Source of the DNA: Candidatus Defluviilinea proxima
GTDB lineage: Bacteria > Chloroflexota > Anaerolineae > Anaerolineales > Villigracilaceae
Direction: 5' to 3'
NCBI GenBank assembly: GCA_016721115.1
Contig: JADKIW010000001.1
Span: 1,689,501-1,753,500, forward strand
Length of the DNA: 64,000 bases
The translations under genes were made by a program, and so were the position numbers. A model generated the notes under the pieces. That model had not been told where the DNA came from, did not search any database, and saw only the letters and a program-made list of their open reading frames with translations. Positions 8,781 through 18,072 of this stretch are shown here, piece by piece (within the stretch, counting starts at the first letter, position 1; each line of letters starts with the position of its first letter).

Positions 8781-10151
8781 ATGTCCCGCAAGATTTCCAT
8801 GTTTTTAAGCCTCTTGCTGATCGCGGCTTTCGCACTTTCTGCTTGTGCGCCTAAAGCCACAGAGGCCCCTGCTGCTACTGAAGCGCCTGCTATGACCGAA
8901 GCGCCTGCTGCTACCGAAGCGCCTGCTGTTACTGAAGCTCCCGCTGCGGCTGAAAAAGTCACCGTCACTTGGTGGCACATCACAACAGCTGAAAAAGATA
9001 AGGCTGTTTGGACAAAATTGGCCGATGATTATATGGCTGCCAACCCGAACGTGACCATTGAGATCACCGTTTTGGAGAACGAAGCCTTCAAGACCAAGCT
9101 GACCACTGTTATGCAGTCCGGTGAACCCCCTGACATCTTCCAGAGCTGGGGCGGCGGCGCAATGAACGAATACGCAACTGCCGGTTTGCTCAAAGACATC
9201 ACCGCTGATTTGGATGCCGATGGCGGCGCTTGGCGCAATACCTTCTCCCCCGGTGCCTTGGGTGTGTATTCACTCGATGGCAAGAACTACGGCGTGCCGT
9301 GGGATATGGGCATGGTCGGTTTCTGGTACAACAAAGACCTGTTCGCTCAGGCCGGTATCGATGCTCCCCCTGCTACATGGTCTGAATTGCTCGAAGATGT
9401 GAAGGCCCTCAAAGCCGCTGGCATTACCCCGATCGCAGTAGGCGAAGGCGATAAGTGGCCCGGTCACTTCTGGTATGCCTATCTTGCCACCCGCCTTTGC
9501 GGACAAGCCGGCTTCCAGGCCGCAGTTGCTCGCACCGGCTCCTTCACAGATCCTTGTTTCGTTGAAGCTGGCAATAAGATCTTGGAACTCAGTGCTTTAG
9601 AGCCCTTCCAGGATGGTTACCTCGCCGCCACCTATGGTGACGAAGGAACCGCTGTTGGTAACGGCAAGGCTGCCATGGAACTCATGGGTCAGTGGGCCCC
9701 CAGCGTTCAGAAAGACAACAGTGAAGACAAGCAAGGCCTCGGCGATAAGTTAAGTTGGTTCCCCTTCCCCGCAGTGGAAGGTGGCGCTGGCGCTGCTACT
9801 GATGCATTCGGTGGCGGTAACGGTATTGCCATTGGTAAGAATGCTTCCCCCGAAGCGATTGACTTTGCCAAGTGGTTGACCTCTGCTGATGCCCAGGTTG
9901 CTTGTGCCAAAGCTGGTTTCTGTATCCCGGTTGTCAAAGGTGGCGAAGCTGGTATGTCTGATCCGTTTTTGATCACGATCCAGAAGACCCTCTCTGAGGC
10001 TCAATACTTCCAACTGTACTACGATCAGGCTCTTCCCCCAGCCACTGGTTCAGTTGTGAACGACAGCGTTCAGGGTATTTTCGCTGGTACATTGACACCT
10101 GAACAAGCCGCGCAGGCAATTGAAGATTCGTTTGCGGCAGAATCAAAGTAA
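8781..10151 (+). CDS. CUT1 ABC importer, sugar-binding lipoprotein
   Basis: A 456-residue extracellular solute-binding protein family 1 (MalE-like). The signal peptide ends in the lipobox LSAC, giving lipidated Cys22. A low-complexity tether of TEAPA/TEAPAxx repeats (about 27-50) spaces the domain from the membrane. The mature domain begins VTVTWWHIT and includes the family features LADDYMAANPNVTIEI, GEPPDIFQSWGGG and GKNYGVPWDMGMVGFWYNKDLF. RBS AAGGAGAAG precedes the ATG. It is the first structural gene of an operon with two permeases and three glycoside hydrolases, so the ligand is probably a xylo-oligosaccharide, inferred from neighbours only. Confidence 0.92.
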   Translation: MSRKISMFLSLLLIAAFALSACAPKATEAPAATEAPAMTEAPAATEAPAVTEAPAAAEKVTVTWWHITTAEKDKAVWTKLADDYMAANPNVTIEITVLENEAFKTKLTTVMQSGEPPDIFQSWGGGAMNEYATAGLLKDITADLDADGGAWRNTFSPGALGVYSLDGKNYGVPWDMGMVGFWYNKDLFAQAGIDAPPATWSELLEDVKALKAAGITPIAVGEGDKWPGHFWYAYLATRLCGQAGFQAAVARTGSFTDPCFVEAGNKILELSALEPFQDGYLAATYGDEGTAVGNGKAAMELMGQWAPSVQKDNSEDKQGLGDKLSWFPFPAVEGGAGAATDAFGGGNGIAIGKNASPEAIDFAKWLTSADAQVACAKAGFCIPVVKGGEAGMSDPFLITIQKTLSEAQYFQLYYDQALPPATGSVVNDSVQGIFAGTLTPEQAAQAIEDSFAAESK

Positions 10152-10170
10152 GTAAGGCTTAGCTACAAAG

Positions 10171-10200
10171 TGCGGGAGTTGGGATTTCCCAACTCCCGCA
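10171..10200 (+). other. Hairpin between binding-protein and permease genes
   Basis: A perfect 14-bp inverted repeat (10171-10184 with 10187-10200, TGCGGGAGTTGGGA arm) lies 20 bases after the binding-protein stop, with no T run. Such hairpins commonly protect the upstream mRNA or partly stop transcription so that binding protein exceeds permease. It also rules out a GTG start at 10170. Confidence 0.75.
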
Positions 10201-10226
10201 TACTCTATGGATCGAGGAGTTTCCGC

Positions 10227-11171
10227 ATGCAACAAATCCCTTCAATTCCAAATATATTCAAATTGAGCCGTGGTTCAGGTTCTCCACGCAGGTCTGAAGA
10301 TAACCTGACTATCTTCCTGTTCCTGTTGCCTGCGGTGGCTCTATTTTTGGTTTTCGTGGTATATCCGATAATTCAATCGATATATTACAGCTTTTTTAGT
10401 TGGAAAGGTTTTGGCCCTGCTGTTGACTTTGTAGGGCTTGATAATTTCAAGAACATTATGACCGACAAAGTGTTCTTGAAAGCCCTTAAGAACGCAATCT
10501 TAATCATCGTTTTTTCTTTGGCTCTCCAACTGCCGCTATCGCTTTTACTCGCTGTGTTAGTGGGGCGTGATCTTCCTGGGCGCGTCTTTTTCCGCACGAT
10601 CTTTTTTATGCCCTATGTGTTGTCAGAAGTTATTACAGCACTGATGTGGCTATTCATCTATAACCCTGATCCAGAGCGCGGTTTTGTTAATGCGGTGATA
10701 GTCTTTTTCGGAGGCTCGGCACAAACCTGGCTTGCAAAACCGGACCTTGTTATGGGATCCATATTTGTCGCATTGACATGGAAATATTTTGGCTTCCATA
10801 TGTTGTTGTTTATGACCGGCTTGCAGAACATCCCCGAAGAGATCGAAGAAGCTGGCCGCATCGATGGTGCCAACATCTTCCAGAACTTTTGGTATATCAC
10901 TTTGCCGCTTTTGGGAAGCACGCTTCGCACTTCCGTATATCTTTCCGTACTTGGCTCGATCCAGCAATTCATTCTAGTTTGGATCATGACCAAGGGCGGG
11001 CCCGTCAATGCCAGTGAAACGCTTGCGACCTATATGTATCGCTTTGGCTTTGTTCGCTTCCAGCTTGGATATGGGTCTGCTGTGGCGATCTACATGTTTA
11101 TTTTCTGTCTGACGTTTTCTCTGATTTATCAGCGACTAACACGCCAGCCAGATTATCTTACCGGACTATAA
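10227..11171 (+). CDS. CUT1 ABC importer permease 1 (MalF-like)
   Basis: I start the gene at ATG 10227 (MQQIPSIPNIFK) because GAGGAG lies 7 bases upstream; the longer frame from GTG 10170 would begin inside a hairpin. The 314-residue product has six apparent membrane segments, a periplasmic portion after the first (YYSFFSWKGFGPAVDFVGL) and the EAA loop EEIEEAGRIDGANIFQNFWY, which docks to the ATPase. It would form a heterodimer with the next gene product in the cytoplasmic membrane. No ATPase gene for this system lies nearby. Confidence 0.93.
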   Translation: MQQIPSIPNIFKLSRGSGSPRRSEDNLTIFLFLLPAVALFLVFVVYPIIQSIYYSFFSWKGFGPAVDFVGLDNFKNIMTDKVFLKALKNAILIIVFSLALQLPLSLLLAVLVGRDLPGRVFFRTIFFMPYVLSEVITALMWLFIYNPDPERGFVNAVIVFFGGSAQTWLAKPDLVMGSIFVALTWKYFGFHMLLFMTGLQNIPEEIEEAGRIDGANIFQNFWYITLPLLGSTLRTSVYLSVLGSIQQFILVWIMTKGGPVNASETLATYMYRFGFVRFQLGYGSAVAIYMFIFCLTFSLIYQRLTRQPDYLTGL

Positions 11172-11181
11172 GGATATTTCC

Positions 11182-12012
11182 ATGGCCAGAAATAAACTCA
11201 TAACTCGATTTTTTCAATACGCAATTCTTATCGTCATGGCGGTGTTCGTATTTGTACCGGTGATAATGCTTCTATTCGGTGCGTTGAAAACACGCGGTGA
11301 ATTGATGTCTCATCCATATACGCCTCCCATCCCACCGCGTTGGGAAAACATGGCTGGCATTTTGCAACAACCTGCCTTTTGGCAGATGTTGCGCAATAGC
11401 CTCTTTGTGATGGTTATTGTGACAGTAACTGTGGTGGTGGTGACCAGCCTTGCGGCCTTCGTTTTCGCCCGCATGGACTTCCGCGGTAAATGGTTGGCCT
11501 TCAACCTCTTCACCCTCGGGTTGATGTTCCCCATCAATGTTGCCATCCTGCCAGTGTACTTTGTGTTACGGCAAATGAATCTGATTGACAACTTATGGGG
11601 TGTCATCGTTGTGCAAATCGCATTCCAGCTTTCTGGCAATATCATGATCTTGCGCGGATTCTTTACAGCGATCCCTGCCGAACTACAGGATGCCGCTTAT
11701 ATTGATGGTTGTACAACCTTCGACTTTTTCTGGCGTATTCTGCTCCCCTTGGCGAAACCAGCATTATCAGCAGTAGCCGCTTTGACGATGATTGTCAGTT
11801 GGAACGATTTCCTTGTACCTCTTGTGGTGTTGAACAGTGAAAAGTTCTATCCACTTCCACTGGGTACTATGCAGTTCCAGGGGCAGTACGGTTCAGATCT
11901 GTCTTTGGTCTCTGCGTTCATCGCCTTATCTGCTTTACCCACGATCATCTTCTATATATTCGCTGAGCGTCAGATCGTTGCTGGTCTTACAGCAGGCGCT
12001 GTCAAAGGATAG
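11182..12012 (+). CDS. CUT1 ABC importer permease 2 (MalG-like)
   Basis: A 276-residue, six-segment permease beginning 10 bases after permease 1 with RBS AAGGAT. The EAA loop reads LQDAAYIDGCTTFDFFWRI, and the C-terminus ERQIVAGLTAGAVKG is the typical MalG-family tail that contacts the ATPase. Gene order (binding protein, permease 1, permease 2, hydrolases) is standard for oligosaccharide uptake loci of this class. Confidence 0.93.
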   Translation: MARNKLITRFFQYAILIVMAVFVFVPVIMLLFGALKTRGELMSHPYTPPIPPRWENMAGILQQPAFWQMLRNSLFVMVIVTVTVVVVTSLAAFVFARMDFRGKWLAFNLFTLGLMFPINVAILPVYFVLRQMNLIDNLWGVIVVQIAFQLSGNIMILRGFFTAIPAELQDAAYIDGCTTFDFFWRILLPLAKPALSAVAALTMIVSWNDFLVPLVVLNSEKFYPLPLGTMQFQGQYGSDLSLVSAFIALSALPTIIFYIFAERQIVAGLTAGAVKG

Positions 12013-12024
12013 GATAGTTTTTGA

Positions 12025-13569
12025 ATGCAGAGAACTTTTCAAAACCCGATCCTTTCAGGGTGCTACCCTGACCCTTCTATTTGCAGAGTTGGAGAAGATT
12101 ATTATCTCGTAACTTCTACATTCGAATATTTTCCGGGACTGCCGATCTTCCATAGCCGTGATTTGGTTCACTGGCGGCAGATCGGCCATGTCCTTGACCG
12201 TCCATCCCAGCTTGATCTTGATGATGTTCGTCCTTCGGGCGGTTTATATGCACCGACCATTCGTTATCACAATGGGACGTTCTACGTCATTAATACATTG
12301 ATGAATGGAAAGACACAGAGTGGAAACTTTGTCGTAACAGCGACCCAGCCTCAAGGTCCATGGAGCGAACCGTACTGGCTTGATGCAGATGGGATTGATC
12401 CATCTTTGTTCTTTGATGATGATGGAAAATGCTGGTACGTCGGCACACATCTGAACGAAGAAGGGCATTACACAGGCCATACGGAAATCTTTCTTCAAGA
12501 ACTTGATCTTGAAAAGATGAAGTTGGTTGGCGAAATAGTTATCTTATGGGATGGCGCAGTTAAAGGTGTGGTGTGGGCAGAAGCTCCGCATATCTATAAA
12601 ATCAATGGATGGTATTACCTGATGATCGCCGAGGGTGGGACGGCACATCATCACTCGGTAACGATCGTCCGCAGTAAAAATATTGCAGGGCCTTACGCGA
12701 CATATCGCGGGAATCCCATTCTTACACATCGTCATTTAGGCCTCGATTACCCAATCGTTGGGGCAGGCCATGCTGATTTAGTTGAAACGCAGAATGGCGA
12801 GTGGTGGGCGGTTCTGCTGGCGATGCGCCCCTATGGCGGCTATTACTATAACTTGGGACGTGAAACGCTCCTTGTGCCAGTGCGTTGGGAAGATGAGTTT
12901 CCTATTTTTAGCCCAGGCACAGGGCGTGTAGAGTTTGAATACACGGCACCGAATCTGCCTGAGCAAGTTTGGGATGCCATGCCTGCGCGTGAAGATTTCA
13001 ATAACACAACACTTCCGTATCACTGGAATTTTATGCGCACGCCTCGCGACGAGTTCTACTCACTCAGCGAACGCCCTGGCTTTCTTCGCTTGAAATTGCG
13101 TCCGCAACATCTTTGCGAACAGAGCAACCCCAGTTTTGTGGGGCGCAGGCAACAGCATATCGACTTCACAGCACAAACTGAGTTTGACTTTACGCCGCAA
13201 TCCGATAATGAGTGTGCGGGACTTGTCCTCATTCAAAACAACGATTTCCATTTTCGGTTTGTAGTCACACACGAAAACGAAAACGTCATCCGCCTCATCA
13301 AACGCTCACATGGAAAAGATGAGACGCTTGCCACACAACCTCTGCCTGCTGGTCGTTACACTCTTAAAGTGACAGCACACGGACAGGACTATAACTTTTA
13401 TTTTTCAACGAACGGTCAATGGCACACGTTAGCTGAAAACATAGATGGTCGTATCCTTAGCACGCCCGTTGCTGGTGGTTTTGTCGGCGCATACATTGCC
13501 ATGTACGCCAGTAGTAACGGTCAACCCAGCGCCAATCACGCTGATTTCGATTGGTTCGAATATTCTTGA
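12025..13569 (+). CDS. GH43 beta-xylosidase / alpha-L-arabinofuranosidase
   Basis: A 514-residue protein without a signal peptide, so probably cytoplasmic. The N-terminal five-bladed beta-propeller starts NPILSGCYPDPSICRV with the catalytic base D16, the pKa-modulating Asp is D125 (DGIDPSLFFDDDG), and the general acid is E186 (VVWAEAPHIY). A C-terminal beta-sandwich (about 320-514) matches the GH43 C2 domain of xylosidases. The family hydrolyses xylo-oligosaccharides or removes arabinose side chains. The C2 sandwich and the neighbouring import genes favour beta-1,4-xylosidase. It starts 12 bases after the permease stop, in the same operon. Confidence 0.88.
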   Translation: MQRTFQNPILSGCYPDPSICRVGEDYYLVTSTFEYFPGLPIFHSRDLVHWRQIGHVLDRPSQLDLDDVRPSGGLYAPTIRYHNGTFYVINTLMNGKTQSGNFVVTATQPQGPWSEPYWLDADGIDPSLFFDDDGKCWYVGTHLNEEGHYTGHTEIFLQELDLEKMKLVGEIVILWDGAVKGVVWAEAPHIYKINGWYYLMIAEGGTAHHHSVTIVRSKNIAGPYATYRGNPILTHRHLGLDYPIVGAGHADLVETQNGEWWAVLLAMRPYGGYYYNLGRETLLVPVRWEDEFPIFSPGTGRVEFEYTAPNLPEQVWDAMPAREDFNNTTLPYHWNFMRTPRDEFYSLSERPGFLRLKLRPQHLCEQSNPSFVGRRQQHIDFTAQTEFDFTPQSDNECAGLVLIQNNDFHFRFVVTHENENVIRLIKRSHGKDETLATQPLPAGRYTLKVTAHGQDYNFYFSTNGQWHTLAENIDGRILSTPVAGGFVGAYIAMYASSNGQPSANHADFDWFEYS

Positions 13570-13576
13570 TTTGTAA

Positions 13577-13624
13577 TTGCGACGAAGCAATCCCCATGCT
13601 GGGGTGAAGATTGCTTCGTCGCAA
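13577..13624. repeat. REP-like palindromic element
   Basis: A 16-bp perfect stem (13577-13592 with 13609-13624, TTGCGACGAAGCAATC arm) encloses a second small stem (CCCCA-TGC-TGGGG). The sequence type, ATTGCTTCGTCGC, resembles small palindromic repeats I recall scattered through intergenic spaces of many Chloroflexota and other genomes. It could also act as a terminator/attenuator between the GH43 and GH8 genes. Confidence 0.6.
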
Positions 13625-13673
13625 CAACTATTCCTCGTAGATAACAAAATAATAAACAACTAGGATTGAGACC

Positions 13674-15785
13674 TTGTCCTTGCTTCAACGTTTTTTAGCC
13701 CCCATTCTTTTACTTTCCCTTATCCTCTCCTCCTGCGGGTCACCATCTACGCCTGCACCTGCCACAGCGACACCGGTTTCTCCTACGCCCACGCCTGCCC
13801 CATTGAAAGGCGCCTTCGAAACAGGCGTTTATCCCAATCTATTTAAAGAGTACCTCGGCAAAAGCGACGAGGAGATTCAAGCCAAGATCGATGCAGCTTT
13901 CGATCAACTCTTCTATGGTCATGATGATATAGAACGAGTCTACTATCCCGTCGGTTCGGATATGGCGTATATCTCGGATATTGCCAATGAAGATGTCCGT
14001 AGCGAAGGCATGTCCTACGGCATGATGATCGCCGTGCAATTGAATAAGAAAGAAGAGTTCGACCGTCTTTGGAAGTGGGCCAAAACCTACATGTACCAAA
14101 AGGACGGCGGTTACAAAGGTTATTTTGCCTGGCACTGTACCACCGATGGTACCCAACTTGCCGCTAATCCTGCCTCGGACGGCGAAGTCTGGTTTATCAT
14201 GGCTCTGTTCTTCGCCGATGGACGATGGGGGAGCGGTGAGGGAATATACAACTATCGTGCCGAGGCAAATGCCATTTTGAATACGGCGCTCCATGACGAA
14301 GAACGAGGCGACCTTGCCACCGACCTCTTTGACCCTGAAGCAAAGCAGGTTGTTTTTGTTCCACAGTTGGGTAGGAATTCTCAATTCACTGACCCCTCAT
14401 ACCATATGCCTCATTACTATGAACTATGGGCGCGCTGGGCAGATAAGGATAATGATTTCTGGACGGACGCTATCACAGCCAGCCGTCAATATCTCCCCAC
14501 ATCGGTTCACCCCAAAACTGGGCTTGCCCCAAATTACTCAGAGTTTGATGGTCAACCTGTCGACGATGAATATAATGGTGCCTTCCGTTATGACTCTTTT
14601 CGTGTGGGAGCGAACGTGGGCATGGACTATGTTTGGTTCCGCCCAAGTAACTGGCATGTGGAACAGTCAAATCGCTTGTTGACGTTCTTTGCATCGCAGG
14701 GGATTGATGATTACATCGCCCAATATTCACTGGAAGGTGAACCACTGGCAGGTGTCCATTCCGAGGGATTGGTTGCTACCAATGCAGTGGCCGCTCTCGC
14801 CGCTGACCGTGAGATCGGTGAACCATTTGTGCAGGAGTTGTGGGATGTAAAGGTGCCAACTGGGACATATCGTTATTACGATGGCTTGTTAATGATGCTT
14901 GGCTTGTTACAGGTCAGCGGGAACTTCCGTATCTACGAGCCTGGTACAGCCCCAGCAGGACAAGTCTTCCCGACACCCAAGCCTGAGGTGACTGGCAAGT
15001 TTGCTCCTCCCACAGGCCGTGTGTTGCTAGTGGTTGGGCAGGATAAGAAAAGTATCGACGTATACTTTGATAAGACTGTTACGCCTCCAGGTGGTGTGGC
15101 GGTCAATACCAACTTGCTATTGAGTGGCATTAAAGATCTGGATTACCTTGCAACTAAATACCCCAAGAGTACATTGTCTGTGGGTGTGGATTTGAAGGGT
15201 ATGTTGGACTCGGTTGCAGAAGGCAAGGCTGATGCAAAGATCGATGCACTGCTCGATAAACTGATGTTTTATAATCGACCAGTCTATTTGCGCCTTGGGT
15301 ATGGATTCAACGACCCTGCAAATAAATATGCGCCTGACGTGTATGTGTCAGCTTGGAAAAAATTCCATGAGAGGATTCAGGCAAAAGGGAGTATGAACGT
15401 TGCTCTCGTTTGGGAATCCGCCTCATCGTGTGGAGAGTCCAGCATTGCAGATTTTTATCCAGGCGATGAGTTTGTGGATTGGATTGGCGTCGGCTATGGT
15501 GAGTGCACGGATGCGGTCCTTCCGTTTGCACGTGAGCACTTCAAGACCGTGATGGTTACAGCCACAGCAAGTTCCACTGCAGATTGGAAAGAGTGGTTTG
15601 AGCCATTCATCAAATTCGTGAACGATAACAACGATGTGGTGCGGGCCGTGATCTATATCAATGCCGGTAAAAGTCGCATTGATCTGAATGAAGATATTTT
15701 GAAACGCTGGAAGGATGAAACGAAACAATCCATCTGGTTGCGTGCCAACCCCAAGTTGTTTAGTGCTTTGGGTTTTACACAGTAA
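13674..15785 (+). CDS. Lipoprotein: GH8 xylanase-type domain plus inactive GH26-like domain
   Basis: A TTG start is used, with AGGA about 9 bases upstream. The signal peptide ends LSSC (lipid on Cys21), followed by a Thr/Pro tether. Residues about 45-425 are glycoside hydrolase family 8: EDVRSEGMSYGMM supplies the general acid E111 and RYDSFRV the base D307, resembling reducing-end xylose-releasing exo-oligoxylanases. Residues about 440-703 look like a GH26 (beta/alpha)8 barrel (YLRLGYGFND, then DFYPGDEFVDWIGVGYG), but the acid/base Glu of the usual GYEF motif is Gly544 and the nucleophile strand reads VMVTATASS (from V626) without Glu. This barrel is probably non-catalytic and perhaps glycan-binding. 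The protein is predicted to be surface-anchored. GH8 call is firm; exact product specificity is inferred. Confidence 0.85.
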   Translation: MSLLQRFLAPILLLSLILSSCGSPSTPAPATATPVSPTPTPAPLKGAFETGVYPNLFKEYLGKSDEEIQAKIDAAFDQLFYGHDDIERVYYPVGSDMAYISDIANEDVRSEGMSYGMMIAVQLNKKEEFDRLWKWAKTYMYQKDGGYKGYFAWHCTTDGTQLAANPASDGEVWFIMALFFADGRWGSGEGIYNYRAEANAILNTALHDEERGDLATDLFDPEAKQVVFVPQLGRNSQFTDPSYHMPHYYELWARWADKDNDFWTDAITASRQYLPTSVHPKTGLAPNYSEFDGQPVDDEYNGAFRYDSFRVGANVGMDYVWFRPSNWHVEQSNRLLTFFASQGIDDYIAQYSLEGEPLAGVHSEGLVATNAVAALAADREIGEPFVQELWDVKVPTGTYRYYDGLLMMLGLLQVSGNFRIYEPGTAPAGQVFPTPKPEVTGKFAPPTGRVLLVVGQDKKSIDVYFDKTVTPPGGVAVNTNLLLSGIKDLDYLATKYPKSTLSVGVDLKGMLDSVAEGKADAKIDALLDKLMFYNRPVYLRLGYGFNDPANKYAPDVYVSAWKKFHERIQAKGSMNVALVWESASSCGESSIADFYPGDEFVDWIGVGYGECTDAVLPFAREHFKTVMVTATASSTADWKEWFEPFIKFVNDNNDVVRAVIYINAGKSRIDLNEDILKRWKDETKQSIWLRANPKLFSALGFTQ

Positions 15786-15850
15786 TAAAATTACATGTCC
15801 GTTGATCTGTACGAAAGCGGAATTATGGAGTTATTTCAAAGGAGCGCCGT

Positions 15851-17995
15851 ATGAGTGCGAGTAAAACATCTGAAAAACCTGTATACCTAGATACATCCCT
15901 GCCCATTGCTGAACGGGTGAAGGATTTGATCGGGCGCATGACCCTTGAAGAAAAAGTAGGATTGATGAATCATCCTGCTCATGGCATCCCACGCTTGAAT
16001 ATTCCTGCCTATAACTATTGGAACGAAGCGCTTCATGGCGTTGCCCGTAGTGGACGGGCCACTGTGTTCCCGCAAGCGATTGGCATGGCGGCAACATGGG
16101 ATAAGGAGTTGATCCTCAAAGTAGCAACTGCCATCAGCGACGAGGGACGTGCCAAATATCATGCTGCTCTTAAACGCAATGGCTACACCCTTCAATATCA
16201 AGGGCTGACGTACTGGTCGCCGAATGTGAACATCTTCCGTGATCCTCGTTGGGGTCGTGGACAAGAAACTTGGGGTGAAGACCCATTCTTTACTGGTGAA
16301 ATGGCTTCGATGTTCGTGAAGGGTTTGCAGGGCGATGACCCCAAATATCTTAAAGCGGCGGCGTGCGCCAAACATTACGCCGTGCATTCGGGGCCAGAGA
16401 AAGATCGTCACACGTTCAACGCCATTGTGACCAAACGTGAGTTATACGATACGTACTTACCCGCCTTCAAAAAATTGGTGGTGGATGCCAAAGTCGAATC
16501 GGTGATGGGCGCTTACAATCGTACGCTCGATGAAGTCTGCTGTGCCAGCAAGCTTTTGCTTGATGATATCTTGCGCGGCGAATGGGGCTTTGATGGGCAT
16601 GTTGTGTCAGATTGTATGGCGCTGTCCGATTTCCACCTCAACCATAAGGTCACAGAAGATGCGGCGGATTCCGCGGCACTGGCTTTGAAATATGGCTGTG
16701 ACCTTGGCTGTGATCATGTCTTCAATGAAATCCCCACCGCCATCGAACGTGGTGACACTACAGAATCACTGGTTGACCGCGCCCTCGAACGCACGCTTGG
16801 CACTCGTTTCAAACTTGGTATGTTCGACCCCGATGAAGAAGTGCCATATGCATCGATTTCAACAGATGTTGTCGCTTGCGATGCCCATCGTCAACTTGCG
16901 TACAAAGTTGCAACAGAAGCTGTGGTTCTCCTCAAGAACAAAGATAACATCCTGCCGATCAAACCTTCCACAAAGAAGATCTTTGTCACGGGTCCCACCG
17001 CCGCCAGCATGGAAGTTTTGCTTGGTAACTACTATGGTTTCAACGACAAGATGATCACTCTGCTCGAAGGTCTCACAGGTCGTATCCCTGAAGGCATGGG
17101 CATGGAATATACCTCTGGTGCATTGATCAAGCATCCTCGCGAGGTCAAAGACACATGGGCGGGCGGCATGGCGCAATCTGCGGATTTTGCCATCGTATGC
17201 GCAGGGTTCAATTCATTCCTCGAAGGTGAGGAAGGGGAGTCACTTCTCTCCGATCAAAACGGCGACCGTAAGAGCATCTCGCTACCGCAGAGTCAGATTG
17301 ATTACATCAAAGAACTCTCCGCTCACGGCGCACGCATCATCCTTGTGCTCACGGGTGGCAGTCCCATTACGCTTGGCGAAGTCGAAGATATGGTGGATGC
17401 GATCCTCTTCGTTTGGTATCCAGGCATGGAGGGTGGTCGAGCCGTTGCCGATGTGCTCTTCGGCGATATTTCACCCGCTGGCAAGCTTCCGCTCACATTC
17501 CCCAAGTCCCTTGATCAGCTTCCCGCCTTCGATGATTACAGCATGAATGGCCGCACCTATCGTTACATGACCGAAGAACCGCTCTATCCCTTCGGCTTCG
17601 GCCTGAGCTACAGCAAGTTCGAATATTCGGATTTACAACTCGATAAGAAGACTCTTGCCATCGGCGATTCCCTCAACATCAGCCTTAAACTGACCAACAG
17701 CGGCGCCTCAGACTCAGCCGAAGTTGCTCAGTTCTACCTGAGCGATCTCCAAGCCTCGACCATTGTCCCGCTTCATCATCTCGTCGGTTTCGAGCGTGTT
17801 ACGCTCAAAGCTGGCGAAAGTAAAGCATTGAAGTTCACGGTTACACCTGAAATGATGTCCTTCTTCAATGACGATGGCAAGCTTACTATCGAGCCCGGTG
17901 AATTCCGCCTCGAAGTAGGTGGGTGCTCTCCCAGCAAACGTGGCCAGGATTTGGGTGCGCCCAAACCAGTTATTGCGACGTTTGAACTTAAATAA
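15851..17995 (+). CDS. GH3 beta-xylosidase / beta-glucosidase
   Basis: A 714-residue GH3 enzyme with no signal peptide. The (beta/alpha)8 domain has NYWNEALHGVARSG, SPNVNIFRDPRWGRGQETWG and AKHYAVHSGPE; the nucleophile is D254 in HVVSDCMAL. The alpha/beta sandwich domain (about 360-570) and a C-terminal fibronectin-III-like domain (about 610-714) complete the usual three-domain form. The WNEALHGVARSG signature is typical of beta-xylosidase/glucan-xylosidase members. ATG follows AAAGGAG. It would trim imported oligomers to xylose for XylA. It is last in the hydrolase run and followed by a terminator. Confidence 0.9.
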   Translation: MSASKTSEKPVYLDTSLPIAERVKDLIGRMTLEEKVGLMNHPAHGIPRLNIPAYNYWNEALHGVARSGRATVFPQAIGMAATWDKELILKVATAISDEGRAKYHAALKRNGYTLQYQGLTYWSPNVNIFRDPRWGRGQETWGEDPFFTGEMASMFVKGLQGDDPKYLKAAACAKHYAVHSGPEKDRHTFNAIVTKRELYDTYLPAFKKLVVDAKVESVMGAYNRTLDEVCCASKLLLDDILRGEWGFDGHVVSDCMALSDFHLNHKVTEDAADSAALALKYGCDLGCDHVFNEIPTAIERGDTTESLVDRALERTLGTRFKLGMFDPDEEVPYASISTDVVACDAHRQLAYKVATEAVVLLKNKDNILPIKPSTKKIFVTGPTAASMEVLLGNYYGFNDKMITLLEGLTGRIPEGMGMEYTSGALIKHPREVKDTWAGGMAQSADFAIVCAGFNSFLEGEEGESLLSDQNGDRKSISLPQSQIDYIKELSAHGARIILVLTGGSPITLGEVEDMVDAILFVWYPGMEGGRAVADVLFGDISPAGKLPLTFPKSLDQLPAFDDYSMNGRTYRYMTEEPLYPFGFGLSYSKFEYSDLQLDKKTLAIGDSLNISLKLTNSGASDSAEVAQFYLSDLQASTIVPLHHLVGFERVTLKAGESKALKFTVTPEMMSFFNDDGKLTIEPGEFRLEVGGCSPSKRGQDLGAPKPVIATFELK

Positions 17996-18018
17996 CCTGT
18001 CCTTGAACTTAATATAAC

Positions 18019-18053
18019 AAAAGAGCCGCATGTTTAACATGCGGCTCTTTTGT
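18019..18053. terminator. Bidirectional terminator between GH3 and xylR
   Basis: A 16-bp stem (18019-18034 with 18036-18051, AAGAGCCGCATG arm) has A/T runs at both ends and lies between convergent genes. Confidence 0.9.
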
Positions 18054-18072
18054 TATGCTCATTAATAGCCTG

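Noticed and set aside
8555..8983. Minus-strand frame with repeated AGASV units
   Set aside because: It is the antisense image of the TEAPA linker repeats of the sugar-binding lipoprotein.
10170..10226. Upstream GTG start for permease 1
   Set aside because: It would begin inside a perfect hairpin and lacks an RBS; ATG 10227 has GAGGAG at ideal distance.
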